NCBI GenBank assembly: GCA_003509805.1
Contig: DOMV01000318.1
Coordinates: 1 to 13,083, forward strand
From: Planctomycetaceae bacterium
Lineage (GTDB): Bacteria > Planctomycetota > Planctomycetia > Pirellulales > Thermoguttaceae
Length of the DNA stretch: 13,083 nucleotides
Direction of reading: 5' to 3'
A program made the translations under genes and the position numbers. The notes beneath the pieces were generated by a model that was given only the letters and a program-made list of their open reading frames with translations, was not told where the DNA came from and made no database searches. Shown here one piece after another: positions 1 to 6,588 of the stretch; the stretch's first letter is position 1, and each line of letters opens with the position of its first letter.

Positions 1-838
1 CGTCGGCCCAGACCAACTTCGAGATACGGGTTCGCGGCACACCGAGTTCCATGTGCCAATCGAACGAGGGCGTCCAGGTCAATCCGACAAAAGGAATCCA
101 GGGATAATCGTTCCGATCCAGGTAGGCGGCCCCGATCATGATCCGGGTTCGGGGATTGCAGAGCCAAAGGAGGCCGAAATGCACGGGGACCCGCATCGCG
201 TCGGCGCCGTCCTGCTCGAAGTCGCTGCTCCACGTCGGGGAAACCCCCAGCGAGAAAACCGTCTTTGAACCGACCGGTTTCATCCAGAGCAGGCTCACGC
301 CGGCCGAATACAGCGTGTCGGGCATGTCAAAACGGTCCTTGTCCCTGAGCGAAAGAAAATCGGCCGAAAACAGCGGCGTGACCAGGAGGGGCGATTTCGG
401 ATTCGGCAGCGGCACGGCACAGGTCGCGCTCACGTTGAGCCGATTCATTTCCAGGCCGTCGCTTCCACTGGAAGGCGCGAAAAGATACCGGGCCTCGATC
501 TTCTGGAAAAAACTTTGCCGACCGCCGCGCGGTATCACGCTCGTTGCCGGTTGCGATTCGACGATCAAGCCGAAACGATTCGCCCCGTAATGATTCGTCA
601 CGACTCCACGGCGTTGTTGCGGGTCGCCCGGATGCGCCGGAGAAACATATAATTGCGAGGATGCCTGCAACACAGACGCCTGCACATTCCGACCGGGAGA
701 ACCGGGAGCATCCGACCGGACAACCACCCCGTCGGCGCCGTGCCCTTCCCGCGCGTACGATACCCTCTCCCCGCCGGCATTTGAAATCAATGGGGAGGGC
801 ATCAACGCGACCAAAATGAAACAAAGCCGGAAACACAT
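1..838 (-). CDS. Secreted outer-membrane beta-barrel protein, 3' end beyond window
   Basis: This minus-strand frame is open from an ATG at 838 to the window edge, giving about 279 residues with no stop. The protein starts with a signal peptide (MCFRLCFILVALMPSPLIS), followed by a low-complexity Gly/Ser/Pro/Gln-rich stretch to about residue 90 and then alternating amphipathic strands typical of a beta-barrel. Near the visible end it has YLDRNDYPWIPFVGLTWTP followed by a P-R-x-x-I-S motif. The neighbouring gene at 945-2312 has the same blocks (SGSDGLEMN against GGSDSLQIN; YLDR...P..G..W.P), so the two are paralogues. I place it in the planctomycete family of hypothetical outer-membrane proteins resembling DUF6268; that name is from memory and tentative. 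No specific function can be assigned. No clear ribosome-binding site precedes the ATG. It may be co-transcribed with the upstream paralogue across a repeat-filled 107-bp gap. Confidence 0.75.
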   Translation of the reverse strand, partial: MCFRLCFILVALMPSPLISNAGGERVSYAREGHGADGVVVRSDAPGSPGRNVQASVLQASSQLYVSPAHPGDPQQRRGVVTNHYGANRFGLIVESQPATSVIPRGGRQSFFQKIEARYLFAPSSGSDGLEMNRLNVSATCAVPLPNPKSPLLVTPLFSADFLSLRDKDRFDMPDTLYSAGVSLLWMKPVGSKTVFSLGVSPTWSSDFEQDGADAMRVPVHFGLLWLCNPRTRIMIGAAYLDRNDYPWIPFVGLTWTPSFDWHMELGVPRTRISKLVWAD

Positions 839-861
839 TGGGTCATTCGCAAAACACGGTT

Positions 862-945
862 CTACAGGCCGGATTTTACGGAAAGGGGGCTACGGACAGG
901 GGTCTACGGACGGTGGTCTACGGACAGGATTCTACGGACAGGGGT
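862..945. repeat. Six 14-bp tandem units between paralogous genes
   Basis: Six consecutive 14-bp units start at 862, 876, 890, 904, 918 and 932. The consensus is CTACGGACAGGGGT. The last four units are nearly identical and the first two are degenerate. The array ends at 945, the final base of the stop codon of the upstream gene (945-947, TGA on the minus strand). Because 14 is not a multiple of three, TAG triplets on the minus strand fall in all three frames downstream of the stop. No function is known. Confidence 0.9.
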
Positions 946-2312
946 CAGTAAAGCAGGCCGACACGGAAATAAAAGGCGTCGGACGGTTTCCAAGTCCCGT
1001 GCCCGGCAAGCACCACTTCGCGGGCAAAGGCGCCGCCGATTTCCGCAAAGCCGCTGAGGCAGGCGGGATTGTCAAACTCGACGCCGATGCCGAGCCGGAT
1101 GTCATTGTAATCCATCCGCAACGTCGATTTATCGTCCAAACCGTCGTAATAATCGGTTGTCGTCCAACTTCCGCCGCCGTAATCCCCCTGGACGTAACCC
1201 CACCATTCGACCGCGCCGGCCGTCGGGATACGCATCGAAATTTTCGGGTCCGGGAATGTCAACTTGAAAATATAATCATCGTTCGGCATCCAGATCACGC
1301 CGCCGGACGGGAGAATCTTGACTTTGGCGCGATCGAGATACATGACGCCGACGGTTCCCTGCCAACGGTCGGAAATCTTGAATATCCCCATCGCGCGGCC
1401 CTGGACCCGCCAGCTTTTGCCTGTTACTTTTTCGTAATCGGAGTAGACGCCGACGCGGATCCAGGCGTCAAGGGCGAAGTTCTCCGTCAAACGCGGCCTC
1501 ATGCCGAAATCACAATACGCCCCGAAAAGATTGACCGCCCTGCCGAAACCGTCGGAATACTCCTGTTCCCACCAGGAAAATTCCACTCCGGGAGCGATGT
1601 ACAAATAGTCGGGAGCCGTTCCGGGTTTCGTCCCGCCCGGAAGCCAGCGGCATGGAATCGCAAACTGGAGTCGCGCTTCCAAGTCGTTGATCTGGAGGGA
1701 ATCCGAACCGCCCTTGGGCATCAGGTAGTATTGGAGGGAGGCGACTTCGCAAAACCGCCTGACTGTGTTGTAGGTCTCCGGGACATACGTTTTGTATTCG
1801 CTCGCAATCGTCTCGAAAAGGTTCTTCTTTGGCGGAATCGCATACGGATCAATCGTCGTGTTCGGGACCGCGGTCCCCGATACCGGCGCGGTGATCGGAG
1901 CGGGCATGGAACCGGCGGCATGACTCGCATCAAAACCGGGCAAGGCGGCCGACGGCGTATTTTGGGCTAAATAAGGAGGATGGGCACTCCCGGTGTCCCC
2001 GAAATCAAGAGCCGATGACGAAGCATATCCGGACGAAGAATATCCGGGAGAACTCGGAAGATACGGTCGCGTATCGATAGGCGACGGAGAGATCGTCGCC
2101 GGTTGACGCGATGATTCGACCAATCCGACCGAACCGTATTGGCCGACCGAACCGTATTGAGAAAAACCGGCCGACGGTGACGTGCAAAGCACAAGCGGGA
2201 TGACGACCAACCTGAAAAGGAAGTATTGATCGAACGATCCGAGCCGCATCCGCGCCGCTTTCGGATTCTTTCGAATCGCGTGTTTCAACTTTTTCATCGC
2301 CAAGATGTTCAA
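945..2312 (-). CDS. Secreted outer-membrane beta-barrel protein, planctomycete family
   Basis: 455 residues. A basic N-terminus (MKKLKHAIRKNPKAARMR) is followed by a hydrophobic segment (FLFRLVVIPLVLCTSPSAGF), a likely signal peptide. Residues of about 55-150 form a Ser/Gly/Tyr/Pro-rich linker with DNA-level duplications (see repeats at 2017-2046 and 2125-2160). From about residue 175 the protein has beta-barrel character, ending in an aromatic-rich C-terminus (AFYFRVGLLY) typical of outer-membrane insertion signals. It shares YLDRAKVKILPSGGVIWMP and FPDPKIS with the gene at 1-838. The start given is TTG at 2312, with AAGGA seven bases upstream; an ATG at 2297 (MKKLK...) is the alternative but lacks a Shine-Dalgarno sequence. 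It likely sits in the outer membrane; substrate or role is unknown. The name DUF6268-like is tentative. Confidence 0.85.
   Translation of the reverse strand: MNILAMKKLKHAIRKNPKAARMRLGSFDQYFLFRLVVIPLVLCTSPSAGFSQYGSVGQYGSVGLVESSRQPATISPSPIDTRPYLPSSPGYSSSGYASSSALDFGDTGSAHPPYLAQNTPSAALPGFDASHAAGSMPAPITAPVSGTAVPNTTIDPYAIPPKKNLFETIASEYKTYVPETYNTVRRFCEVASLQYYLMPKGGSDSLQINDLEARLQFAIPCRWLPGGTKPGTAPDYLYIAPGVEFSWWEQEYSDGFGRAVNLFGAYCDFGMRPRLTENFALDAWIRVGVYSDYEKVTGKSWRVQGRAMGIFKISDRWQGTVGVMYLDRAKVKILPSGGVIWMPNDDYIFKLTFPDPKISMRIPTAGAVEWWGYVQGDYGGGSWTTTDYYDGLDDKSTLRMDYNDIRLGIGVEFDNPACLSGFAEIGGAFAREVVLAGHGTWKPSDAFYFRVGLLY
2017..2046. repeat. 15-bp tandem duplication inside coding linker
   Basis: GACGAAGCATATCCG (2017-2031) is followed by GACGAAGAATATCCG (2032-2046), 14 of 15 bases identical. 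It is in frame with the beta-barrel gene and encodes a repeated Ser/Gly/Tyr pentapeptide in its linker. Confidence 0.85.
2125..2160. repeat. 18-bp tandem duplication inside coding linker
   Basis: Two 18-bp units (2125-2142 and 2143-2160) differ only at the last base. They encode the repeated hexapeptide QYGSVG/QYGSVG just after the signal peptide of the beta-barrel protein. Confidence 0.9.
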
Positions 2313-2323
2313 AACAACGTCCT

Positions 2324-2350
2324 TTTATACCGAAGCCGCCCCTGTTGCAA
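2324..2350 (-). promoter_or_regulatory. Putative promoter of the 945-2312 gene
   Basis: On the minus strand TTGCAA (2350-2345) and TATAAA (2329-2324) lie 15 bp apart, ending about 11 bases before the TTG start. Spacing is short for a sigma-70 promoter. The -10 lies inside GGCTTCGGTATAAA, which is also the terminal motif of dispersed repeat A. Transcription from it would give a very short leader. Confidence 0.4.
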
Positions 2351-2373
2351 AAAATACCGACAAGTAGTACGAT
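2345..2373 (+). promoter_or_regulatory. Putative birA promoter
   Basis: TTGCAA (2345-2350) and TACGAT (2368-2373) are separated by exactly 17 bp, upstream of the biotin ligase at 2421. TTGCAA is self-complementary, so the same hexamer could serve both divergent genes. The assignment is inferred from hexamer match and spacing only. Confidence 0.4.
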
Positions 2374-2417
2374 ATACGGCCTGAAAGGTCAATAGGAATT
2401 ACCGTCCGTATCGTACT
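2366..2417. promoter_or_regulatory. Inverted repeat over birA promoter and leader (possible operator)
   Basis: AGTACGAT (2366-2373) and its exact complement ATCGTACT (2410-2417) are separated by 36 bp; the match extends imperfectly inward through ACGG/CCGT. The left arm covers the proposed -10 and the right arm ends three bases before the birA ATG. The arm spacing (about four helical turns) would suit a dimeric regulator or a loop. The regulator is unknown. Confidence 0.4.
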
Positions 2418-2420
2418 GAA

Positions 2421-3005
2421 ATGTACAATGTTCTCCATTTTGAAACACTCGGTTCCACCAACGACAAGGGAAAAGAATTATTGTCGGATTCCCTGACGCG
2501 AACGTCGTTGCCGTTGGTAATTCGCGCAAACCACCAAACGGCCGGACGGGGCAGAAACAACAAACGTTGGTGGACGGGCCCCGGAATGCTGGCATTTTCC
2601 GTCGTCGTCGATCTGGAGGCATACGGTCTGGAGAGGCAAACGCTGCCGGCCTTTTCCCCGGTCATCGCCGAGGTCGTAGCCGGATTGATCCGCGAGACAT
2701 TGGATACGCAAGGTTTCCGCGGAAAATATGAAACGACCGTTCACGAACCGAACGATGTCCATGTCGACGGCAAAAAGATTACCGGTATCCTGATCGAATC
2801 GCCGCGGCCGGGTTTCGCGATCTTCGGAATCGGAATCAATACGAACAATTCGATGCGCGACGCTCCGGAAGAGTTTTACCGTGCTCCTTTTACGACGCTT
2901 TACGACCTGTGCGGCCGTCCCGTCGACAATGAGCGTTTTCTCCACACATTTCTTGACCGATTGCTGGAACGCCTGCGGGAAGGCTCTACCCCGAAACCGG
3001 GTTGA
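2421..3005 (+). CDS. birA: Biotin--[acetyl-CoA carboxylase] ligase, truncated at the 3' end
   Basis: 194 residues. This enzyme activates biotin as biotinyl-AMP and attaches it to the carrier lysine of carboxylases. Visible motifs are GSTN near residue 11, the biotin/AMP loop AGRGRNNKRWW at 41-51, PNDVHVDGKKITGILIE at 110-126 and GIGINTN at 136-142. There is no N-terminal DNA-binding domain, so it is a monofunctional (non-repressor) type. Two things are odd. The usual KWPND motif reads HEPND, losing the conserved Lys that contacts the adenylate. The C-terminal small domain is missing: the frame enters the transposase remnant around 2985 and the last residues (STPKPG) are read from it. Activity is therefore uncertain. 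No Shine-Dalgarno sequence precedes the ATG. Confidence 0.85.
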   Translation: MYNVLHFETLGSTNDKGKELLSDSLTRTSLPLVIRANHQTAGRGRNNKRWWTGPGMLAFSVVVDLEAYGLERQTLPAFSPVIAEVVAGLIRETLDTQGFRGKYETTVHEPNDVHVDGKKITGILIESPRPGFAIFGIGINTNNSMRDAPEEFYRAPFTTLYDLCGRPVDNERFLHTFLDRLLERLREGSTPKPG

Positions 3006-3409
3006 CGGCGACGAGGGCCTCGACGAGGGATCGGAGCAGCGAGTTGCCCCGCTGACGAGCATTGTGGACGAACTGAAAAAAACCAATGTAAACCGGCAGG
3101 CGTTCCTGCGAAACGCCGCGGTGGGGCCGAAGCCAACTCCGTAACAGCGACCAACAACTTGCCATCGTGTTGACTTGAACCTCATGGAAACCGTCGCCGT
3201 CCTCGTCACGGGCATACGCGCCATGAGGATGACAAACGGTTTGGTGCGAATAGCCCCATTCCGTCAACCGACCGTGTTTCATCGTGTCCATTTCTGGCGA
3301 CTTCGGCGGCGTGGCAATGCGGACACTCGACACCTTCGGGCCAACGAAGTTGCCGAACCATTTGATGGCATTTGGCATTGTCGATCAGTCCGTGAATGTT
3401 GACTCGCAT
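2986..3409 (-). pseudogene. IS1595-family transposase remnant with central deletion
   Basis: Read on the minus strand from an ATG at 3409, the frame encodes MRVNIHGLIDNAKCHQMVRQ then LRWPEGVECPHCHA, the N-terminal zinc-ribbon start of IS1595-type transposases. Near 3285 it loses phase; a second frame then gives HGRLTEWGYSHQTVCHPHG, DEDGDGFHEVQVNT and LRPHRGVSQERLPVY, the C-terminal region, ending at TAG 2988-2986. The central part carrying most of the catalytic DDE-type core is absent and the two halves are out of frame, so it cannot be active. Its right-hand coding end replaces the 3' end of birA. I found no convincing terminal inverted repeats or target duplication. Confidence 0.85.
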
Positions 3410-3711
3410 CCTGCGTGAGGCGAAAAATTGTTTGACTATTTTGCATAAACCGCCCGACTTCGGCAATTGTACGAATCCTGATCGATTCGAGCAAGATCAA
3501 CCTGGTTTCGGGCGTGAGCCAAACGAACAACCGATAAAATTTACAGGTTATATCAATATTGACGAAAAAAATGACGATATCGATCTTGCCTGAAAGTCAG
3601 GGCTTTCTGTCAAGGCTGTCTGTCAGGGCTGTCTCGGATTTTGTGCAAACAATGCCGCCAAAAGTCCGGTTCGCCCTCGGTTGGTTTTTTTATCCGGAGA
3701 GTAGTACGACG
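3410..3711. other. Spacer between transposase remnant and TPR gene
   Basis: About 300 bp with no gene I can support. It probably includes the outer part of the IS1595-type element (AT-rich, about 3410-3590), a 13-bp tandem array (3596-3634) and the leader of the TPR gene. A frame upstream of and continuous with the TPR gene (from 3559) is open, but reads through the tandem array and has no domain character. No remnant of the lost birA C-terminus is recognisable here. Confidence 0.5.
3596..3634. repeat. Three 13-bp tandem units
   Basis: GTCAGGGCTTTCT (3596-3608), GTCAAGGCTGTCT (3609-3621) and GTCAGGGCTGTCT (3622-3634) lie directly in tandem, with one or two differences between units. They sit about 80 bp upstream of the TPR gene start. 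Confidence 0.85.
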
Positions 3712-4635
3712 ATGGACCGAAATTCTATGATACCCGATGAGCTTTGGGACGCGATGAATGGCGATGAACGCTGGATGGCGGCAAAAGCGGCGTTTACTCA
3801 GGGGGATATGGAGTTGGCGAAATCGACGTATCTTCGTTTGACGGAGGAAATTGCGGCCCGGCCGGTATATGAGTTTGCTCAAATCATGGGAAGAATCGGG
3901 ATTGCTCATTGCCAAACCCATGAGCCGGAGATCGGAATACGCTTTTTCCAACAGGGGGTCCGCGTCCTGACGGCACATACGTTGATTCATTCGCCCGAAT
4001 TTCGAACACCGGATATTTCCCTTGAACACCTCGAAACGAGAATACCGCTCCTCCAGTCGCAACTCCTTTACAACATGGGGATAACGTTTCGTTTTCTCGG
4101 AAGGAAAAATGAATCGATCGAGGCCCTGTATCAGGCGCACGAACTCGACCCGACGAATGCGGAAGTGCTGTTGCAACTCGGCCAACTGTATTTTGAAATG
4201 GGGTTTCGGGGGCATACCCGTTTGTGTTTCGAGCGGTTGATTCTTTTACAGCCGGAAAACCCCTCCAACTGGTTGACGCTGGGATATCTCTTTGCGTTGG
4301 ATGGAGATCACGAACTTGCCGTTCTTTATTTTGAAAAAGCGATTCGTCTCGATGCGGGACTTTGGGAGGACTGCTCCCGATTGCTTGCCTCCCTGAATCC
4401 CCATTCGCGCCGGGCCGTCACCGTGTTGAAGCAGTTCCTTGAAGAAAATACGCCCGAAAACGTCCTGTCGCCGCCACGGCCGGGCAGTATTCCGAAGGAA
4501 CATCGGCAACCGGAAACGGCATCCATCCCGTTACCGGAACATGAGGAAGAATCGCCGCAAATCTTTTCTTTCGAGCAATTTTCCAAGGGAAAAACGGCGA
4601 CAAAAACGGCCCAACCTGTCCGACGGGCTGCGTGA
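3712..4635 (+). CDS. Tetratricopeptide-repeat protein
   Basis: 307 residues from ATG 3712 (MDRNSMIPDELWDAM). At least four helix-turn-helix TPR units are visible: KAAFTQGDMELAKSTYLRL near the start, LLYNMGITFRFLGRKNESIEALYQAHELDP, AEVLLQLGQLYFEMGFRGHTRLCFERLILLQP and SNWLTLGYLFALDGDHELAVLYFEKAIRLD. A Pro/Glu-rich, probably disordered tail follows. There is no signal peptide from this start, so it is likely a cytoplasmic scaffold or adaptor; partner unknown. GGAG lies 12 bases before the ATG; a second in-frame ATG at 3727 is possible. An upstream extension to 3559 is open but reads through a non-coding tandem array and was not chosen. It converges with the radical SAM gene, leaving about 30 bp between them and no obvious terminator. 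Confidence 0.85.
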   Translation: MDRNSMIPDELWDAMNGDERWMAAKAAFTQGDMELAKSTYLRLTEEIAARPVYEFAQIMGRIGIAHCQTHEPEIGIRFFQQGVRVLTAHTLIHSPEFRTPDISLEHLETRIPLLQSQLLYNMGITFRFLGRKNESIEALYQAHELDPTNAEVLLQLGQLYFEMGFRGHTRLCFERLILLQPENPSNWLTLGYLFALDGDHELAVLYFEKAIRLDAGLWEDCSRLLASLNPHSRRAVTVLKQFLEENTPENVLSPPRPGSIPKEHRQPETASIPLPEHEEESPQIFSFEQFSKGKTATKTAQPVRRAA

Positions 4636-4665
4636 TGTGTCCCGAACGTACTATTTTATCATCGG

Positions 4666-6588
4666 TTACGGCATATCCGTCCGCAACGTCGCGAGACTGA
4701 AATAATAATCGTCGATGTTGATCATGATTTTTTCGGCAATCCAGGATTCGAGCGTCGCGAGGATCGTTTCCCGCGTTTTTTCGCCAAATTGTTCGACGAA
4801 TCTGCCACACAGACGGTCCAGACTCTGCGCCGTATCGCATTCGAGGTAAAGGAGACGCTCCCATCCGCCGAGGCGTCGCTGGAACGTGGCGGCGCACGGT
4901 CGGGTGTCCGTCAAAAGAAGAACGCCGTCTGCGCGATCGAAAGCCTGAAACGTAAAATGTCCGGCATGGAGTCGCCATTCCTCGACCCGGTCCAGAAAAT
5001 CCGCGACCTCCTTGAGCGGCTCCCGATTACCGGCGTAATCGAATTCATGAAAATACGCCAACCGGCTCAAGGCGTCTTCGTCGAACGGATAGAGATGCCC
5101 GAACGCGCGGTGCGGTCGAATATTGGCAATCCCGAATTGTTCCGGGTGGGAATGATAAGGACCGAACCGGTCGGCGCGGACGGGTCCGACGGCGAGCGGC
5201 GGTTTCAAATGAATCAGGAGCGGAACCAGCCGGGTCATGGCGACGTACTCCGAGGTCGGTTCGCCGGGAAATCCGTACAGGACATTCCATTTGATCTCGA
5301 TTCCCACAGCGGTAAACCATTTGAGAATCTGGAGATTGTGCCGCGCCAGCGTCCCTTTGCGCAACAATTTCAACAAAGGCGTCGAAAAGGTTTCGATACC
5401 GATCTGAGCCGCGGCGAGCCCGGCGTCGACCAACTGCATGCACTGTGCTTTCGTGAGGTTCGACCTCATTTCATACTCGAACCGGAGCCCGAGCCCGGAC
5501 TCCTTGAGCGCGGGAAGAAAGGTCGTGAAATACTCGTTCGCGAAGATGTTGTCGGCAGCCGCGGCTTTGCGGATACCGTGGCGTTCACACAGGTATTGTA
5601 GCTCTTCGACGGCCCGGGCGGGAGTCTTGAAGCGGTATTTCAAGGAAGAACCGTTCAGGCCGCAAAAGGCGCACTGGTTTCGTTCCCCCCACCAACAGCC
5701 CCGCGAAGTCTCGAAAAACAGGAGCGGATCAATCTCTTCGCGGAGCGGCGAAGCGGCAAGCCGGGAAAAATAATCATCGAAATCGGGAAACGGCAAGCGG
5801 TCCAGATCGACCGGCACGGGCCCGGCCGGCAAAGCGGCCAGCAAAGCAGTCGACAAAGCAATCGGACGGGCTGAACACCTGGTCGATTCGTTTCCGGTCG
5901 CCTGTGAATCCGGTTTCGACGGGGAAAGGAGGGAGGACCGCGACAAGACTCCCGGGGGAAGATCAATAGCATGGGAACCGTCCCGTTCGTCCAGTAGTCG
6001 GCGAACGACTTCGGGGAAGGTGACATCCGCTTCGCCGAGGAAAACATAATCGATTTCGGGAAACAGTTCGATCAGGGCGGCCCCCATCCCGCCTTCGCAG
6101 GCGGCCCCGCCGAACATGAGCACGATATCCGGATACGTCGCCTTGATACGCCGGGCCAAGGCGAGCGAAGCCAGGGTTTGCTGGAATGTGAGCGAAAACC
6201 CCACGATCCGGTATCGATCCCAGGACACCGATTCGAAATAATCGTCCAAAAAAGGGGGAATCGCCCCGGCAACCGTGAAAAAATCGGCGCGATCGTCCTC
6301 CGTAAGCGGCTCGGTCCAAAGGATCACCTCCTTCCAGAAGGTTTCGAGATCGGGGATCCGGCTGCCGAAATAATCCTGCGCAAACATCGCCTCGCCGCCC
6401 AGGACGAACGCGAAACCGTCGGCGATCCACGAATAGAAATCCGGGCCGATCCGTTCGGCGAGATCGAAACAGGGCGAATCCAGATCGCAGTCGATTCCCC
6501 TCGAAACGAGCGCGCTTTTCAACAGGCTCAATCCGAGATTCGGCCACGCGAGGTTCGCAAACGGCAGGTTGAGGAGGAGAACGGTCAC
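4666..6588 (-). CDS. B12-binding radical SAM enzyme, RiPP maturation radical SAM protein 1 type
   Basis: 640 residues. The N-terminal Rossmann-like cobalamin-binding domain (MTVLLLNLPF, then GFSLTFQQT, MFGGAACEGG, FLGEADVTFPE at about 183-193) is followed by a radical SAM domain. The iron-sulphur cysteines are C298, C306 and C309, in SRGCWWGERNQCAFCGLNG, the CX7CX2C spacing and CGLNG ending typical of the TIGR03975-type family. Further family blocks are ADNIF, GIETFSTPLLKLLRKGT and WNVLYGFPGEP. Family members are thought to modify ribosomally made peptides using SAM and cobalamin. Residues of about 217-257 form an extra low-complexity linker between the domains, partly built from 12-bp repeats (5823-5870). 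It overlaps the upstream hydrolase gene by 4 nt, so translation is probably coupled. No precursor peptide gene is seen beside it, so the substrate is unknown. The C-terminus beyond about 520 is less typical. Confidence 0.88.
   Translation of the reverse strand: MTVLLLNLPFANLAWPNLGLSLLKSALVSRGIDCDLDSPCFDLAERIGPDFYSWIADGFAFVLGGEAMFAQDYFGSRIPDLETFWKEVILWTEPLTEDDRADFFTVAGAIPPFLDDYFESVSWDRYRIVGFSLTFQQTLASLALARRIKATYPDIVLMFGGAACEGGMGAALIELFPEIDYVFLGEADVTFPEVVRRLLDERDGSHAIDLPPGVLSRSSLLSPSKPDSQATGNESTRCSARPIALSTALLAALPAGPVPVDLDRLPFPDFDDYFSRLAASPLREEIDPLLFFETSRGCWWGERNQCAFCGLNGSSLKYRFKTPARAVEELQYLCERHGIRKAAAADNIFANEYFTTFLPALKESGLGLRFEYEMRSNLTKAQCMQLVDAGLAAAQIGIETFSTPLLKLLRKGTLARHNLQILKWFTAVGIEIKWNVLYGFPGEPTSEYVAMTRLVPLLIHLKPPLAVGPVRADRFGPYHSHPEQFGIANIRPHRAFGHLYPFDEDALSRLAYFHEFDYAGNREPLKEVADFLDRVEEWRLHAGHFTFQAFDRADGVLLLTDTRPCAATFQRRLGGWERLLYLECDTAQSLDRLCGRFVEQFGEKTRETILATLESWIAEKIMINIDDYYFSLATLRTDMP
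5823..5870. repeat. 12-bp tandem units within the radical SAM gene
   Basis: Units at 5823, 5835, 5847 and 5859 share the pattern C(G/A)GNCNGCAAAG; the first two differ by one base and the fourth is degenerate. In the minus-strand protein they encode the tetrapeptide series LSTA-LLAA-LPAG in the linker between the B12 and radical SAM domains. Confidence 0.75.

Noticed and set aside
862..945. Possible CRISPR array
   Set aside because: Units are directly adjacent 14-mers with no spacers, and no cas genes are present.
816..1970. 384-residue plus-strand open frame
   Set aside because: It is antisense to the beta-barrel gene, runs through the 14-bp array, and has no signal peptide or domain pattern; the minus-strand frame has a signal peptide and family motifs.
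2478..3224. 248-residue minus-strand frame opposite birA
   Set aside because: Spans the birA coding strand and the out-of-phase transposase remnant; composition is that of a shadow frame.
2970..3600. Intact insertion sequence with terminal inverted repeats
   Set aside because: I could not find matching ends or a target duplication around the IS1595-type remnant, so only the coding remnant is annotated.
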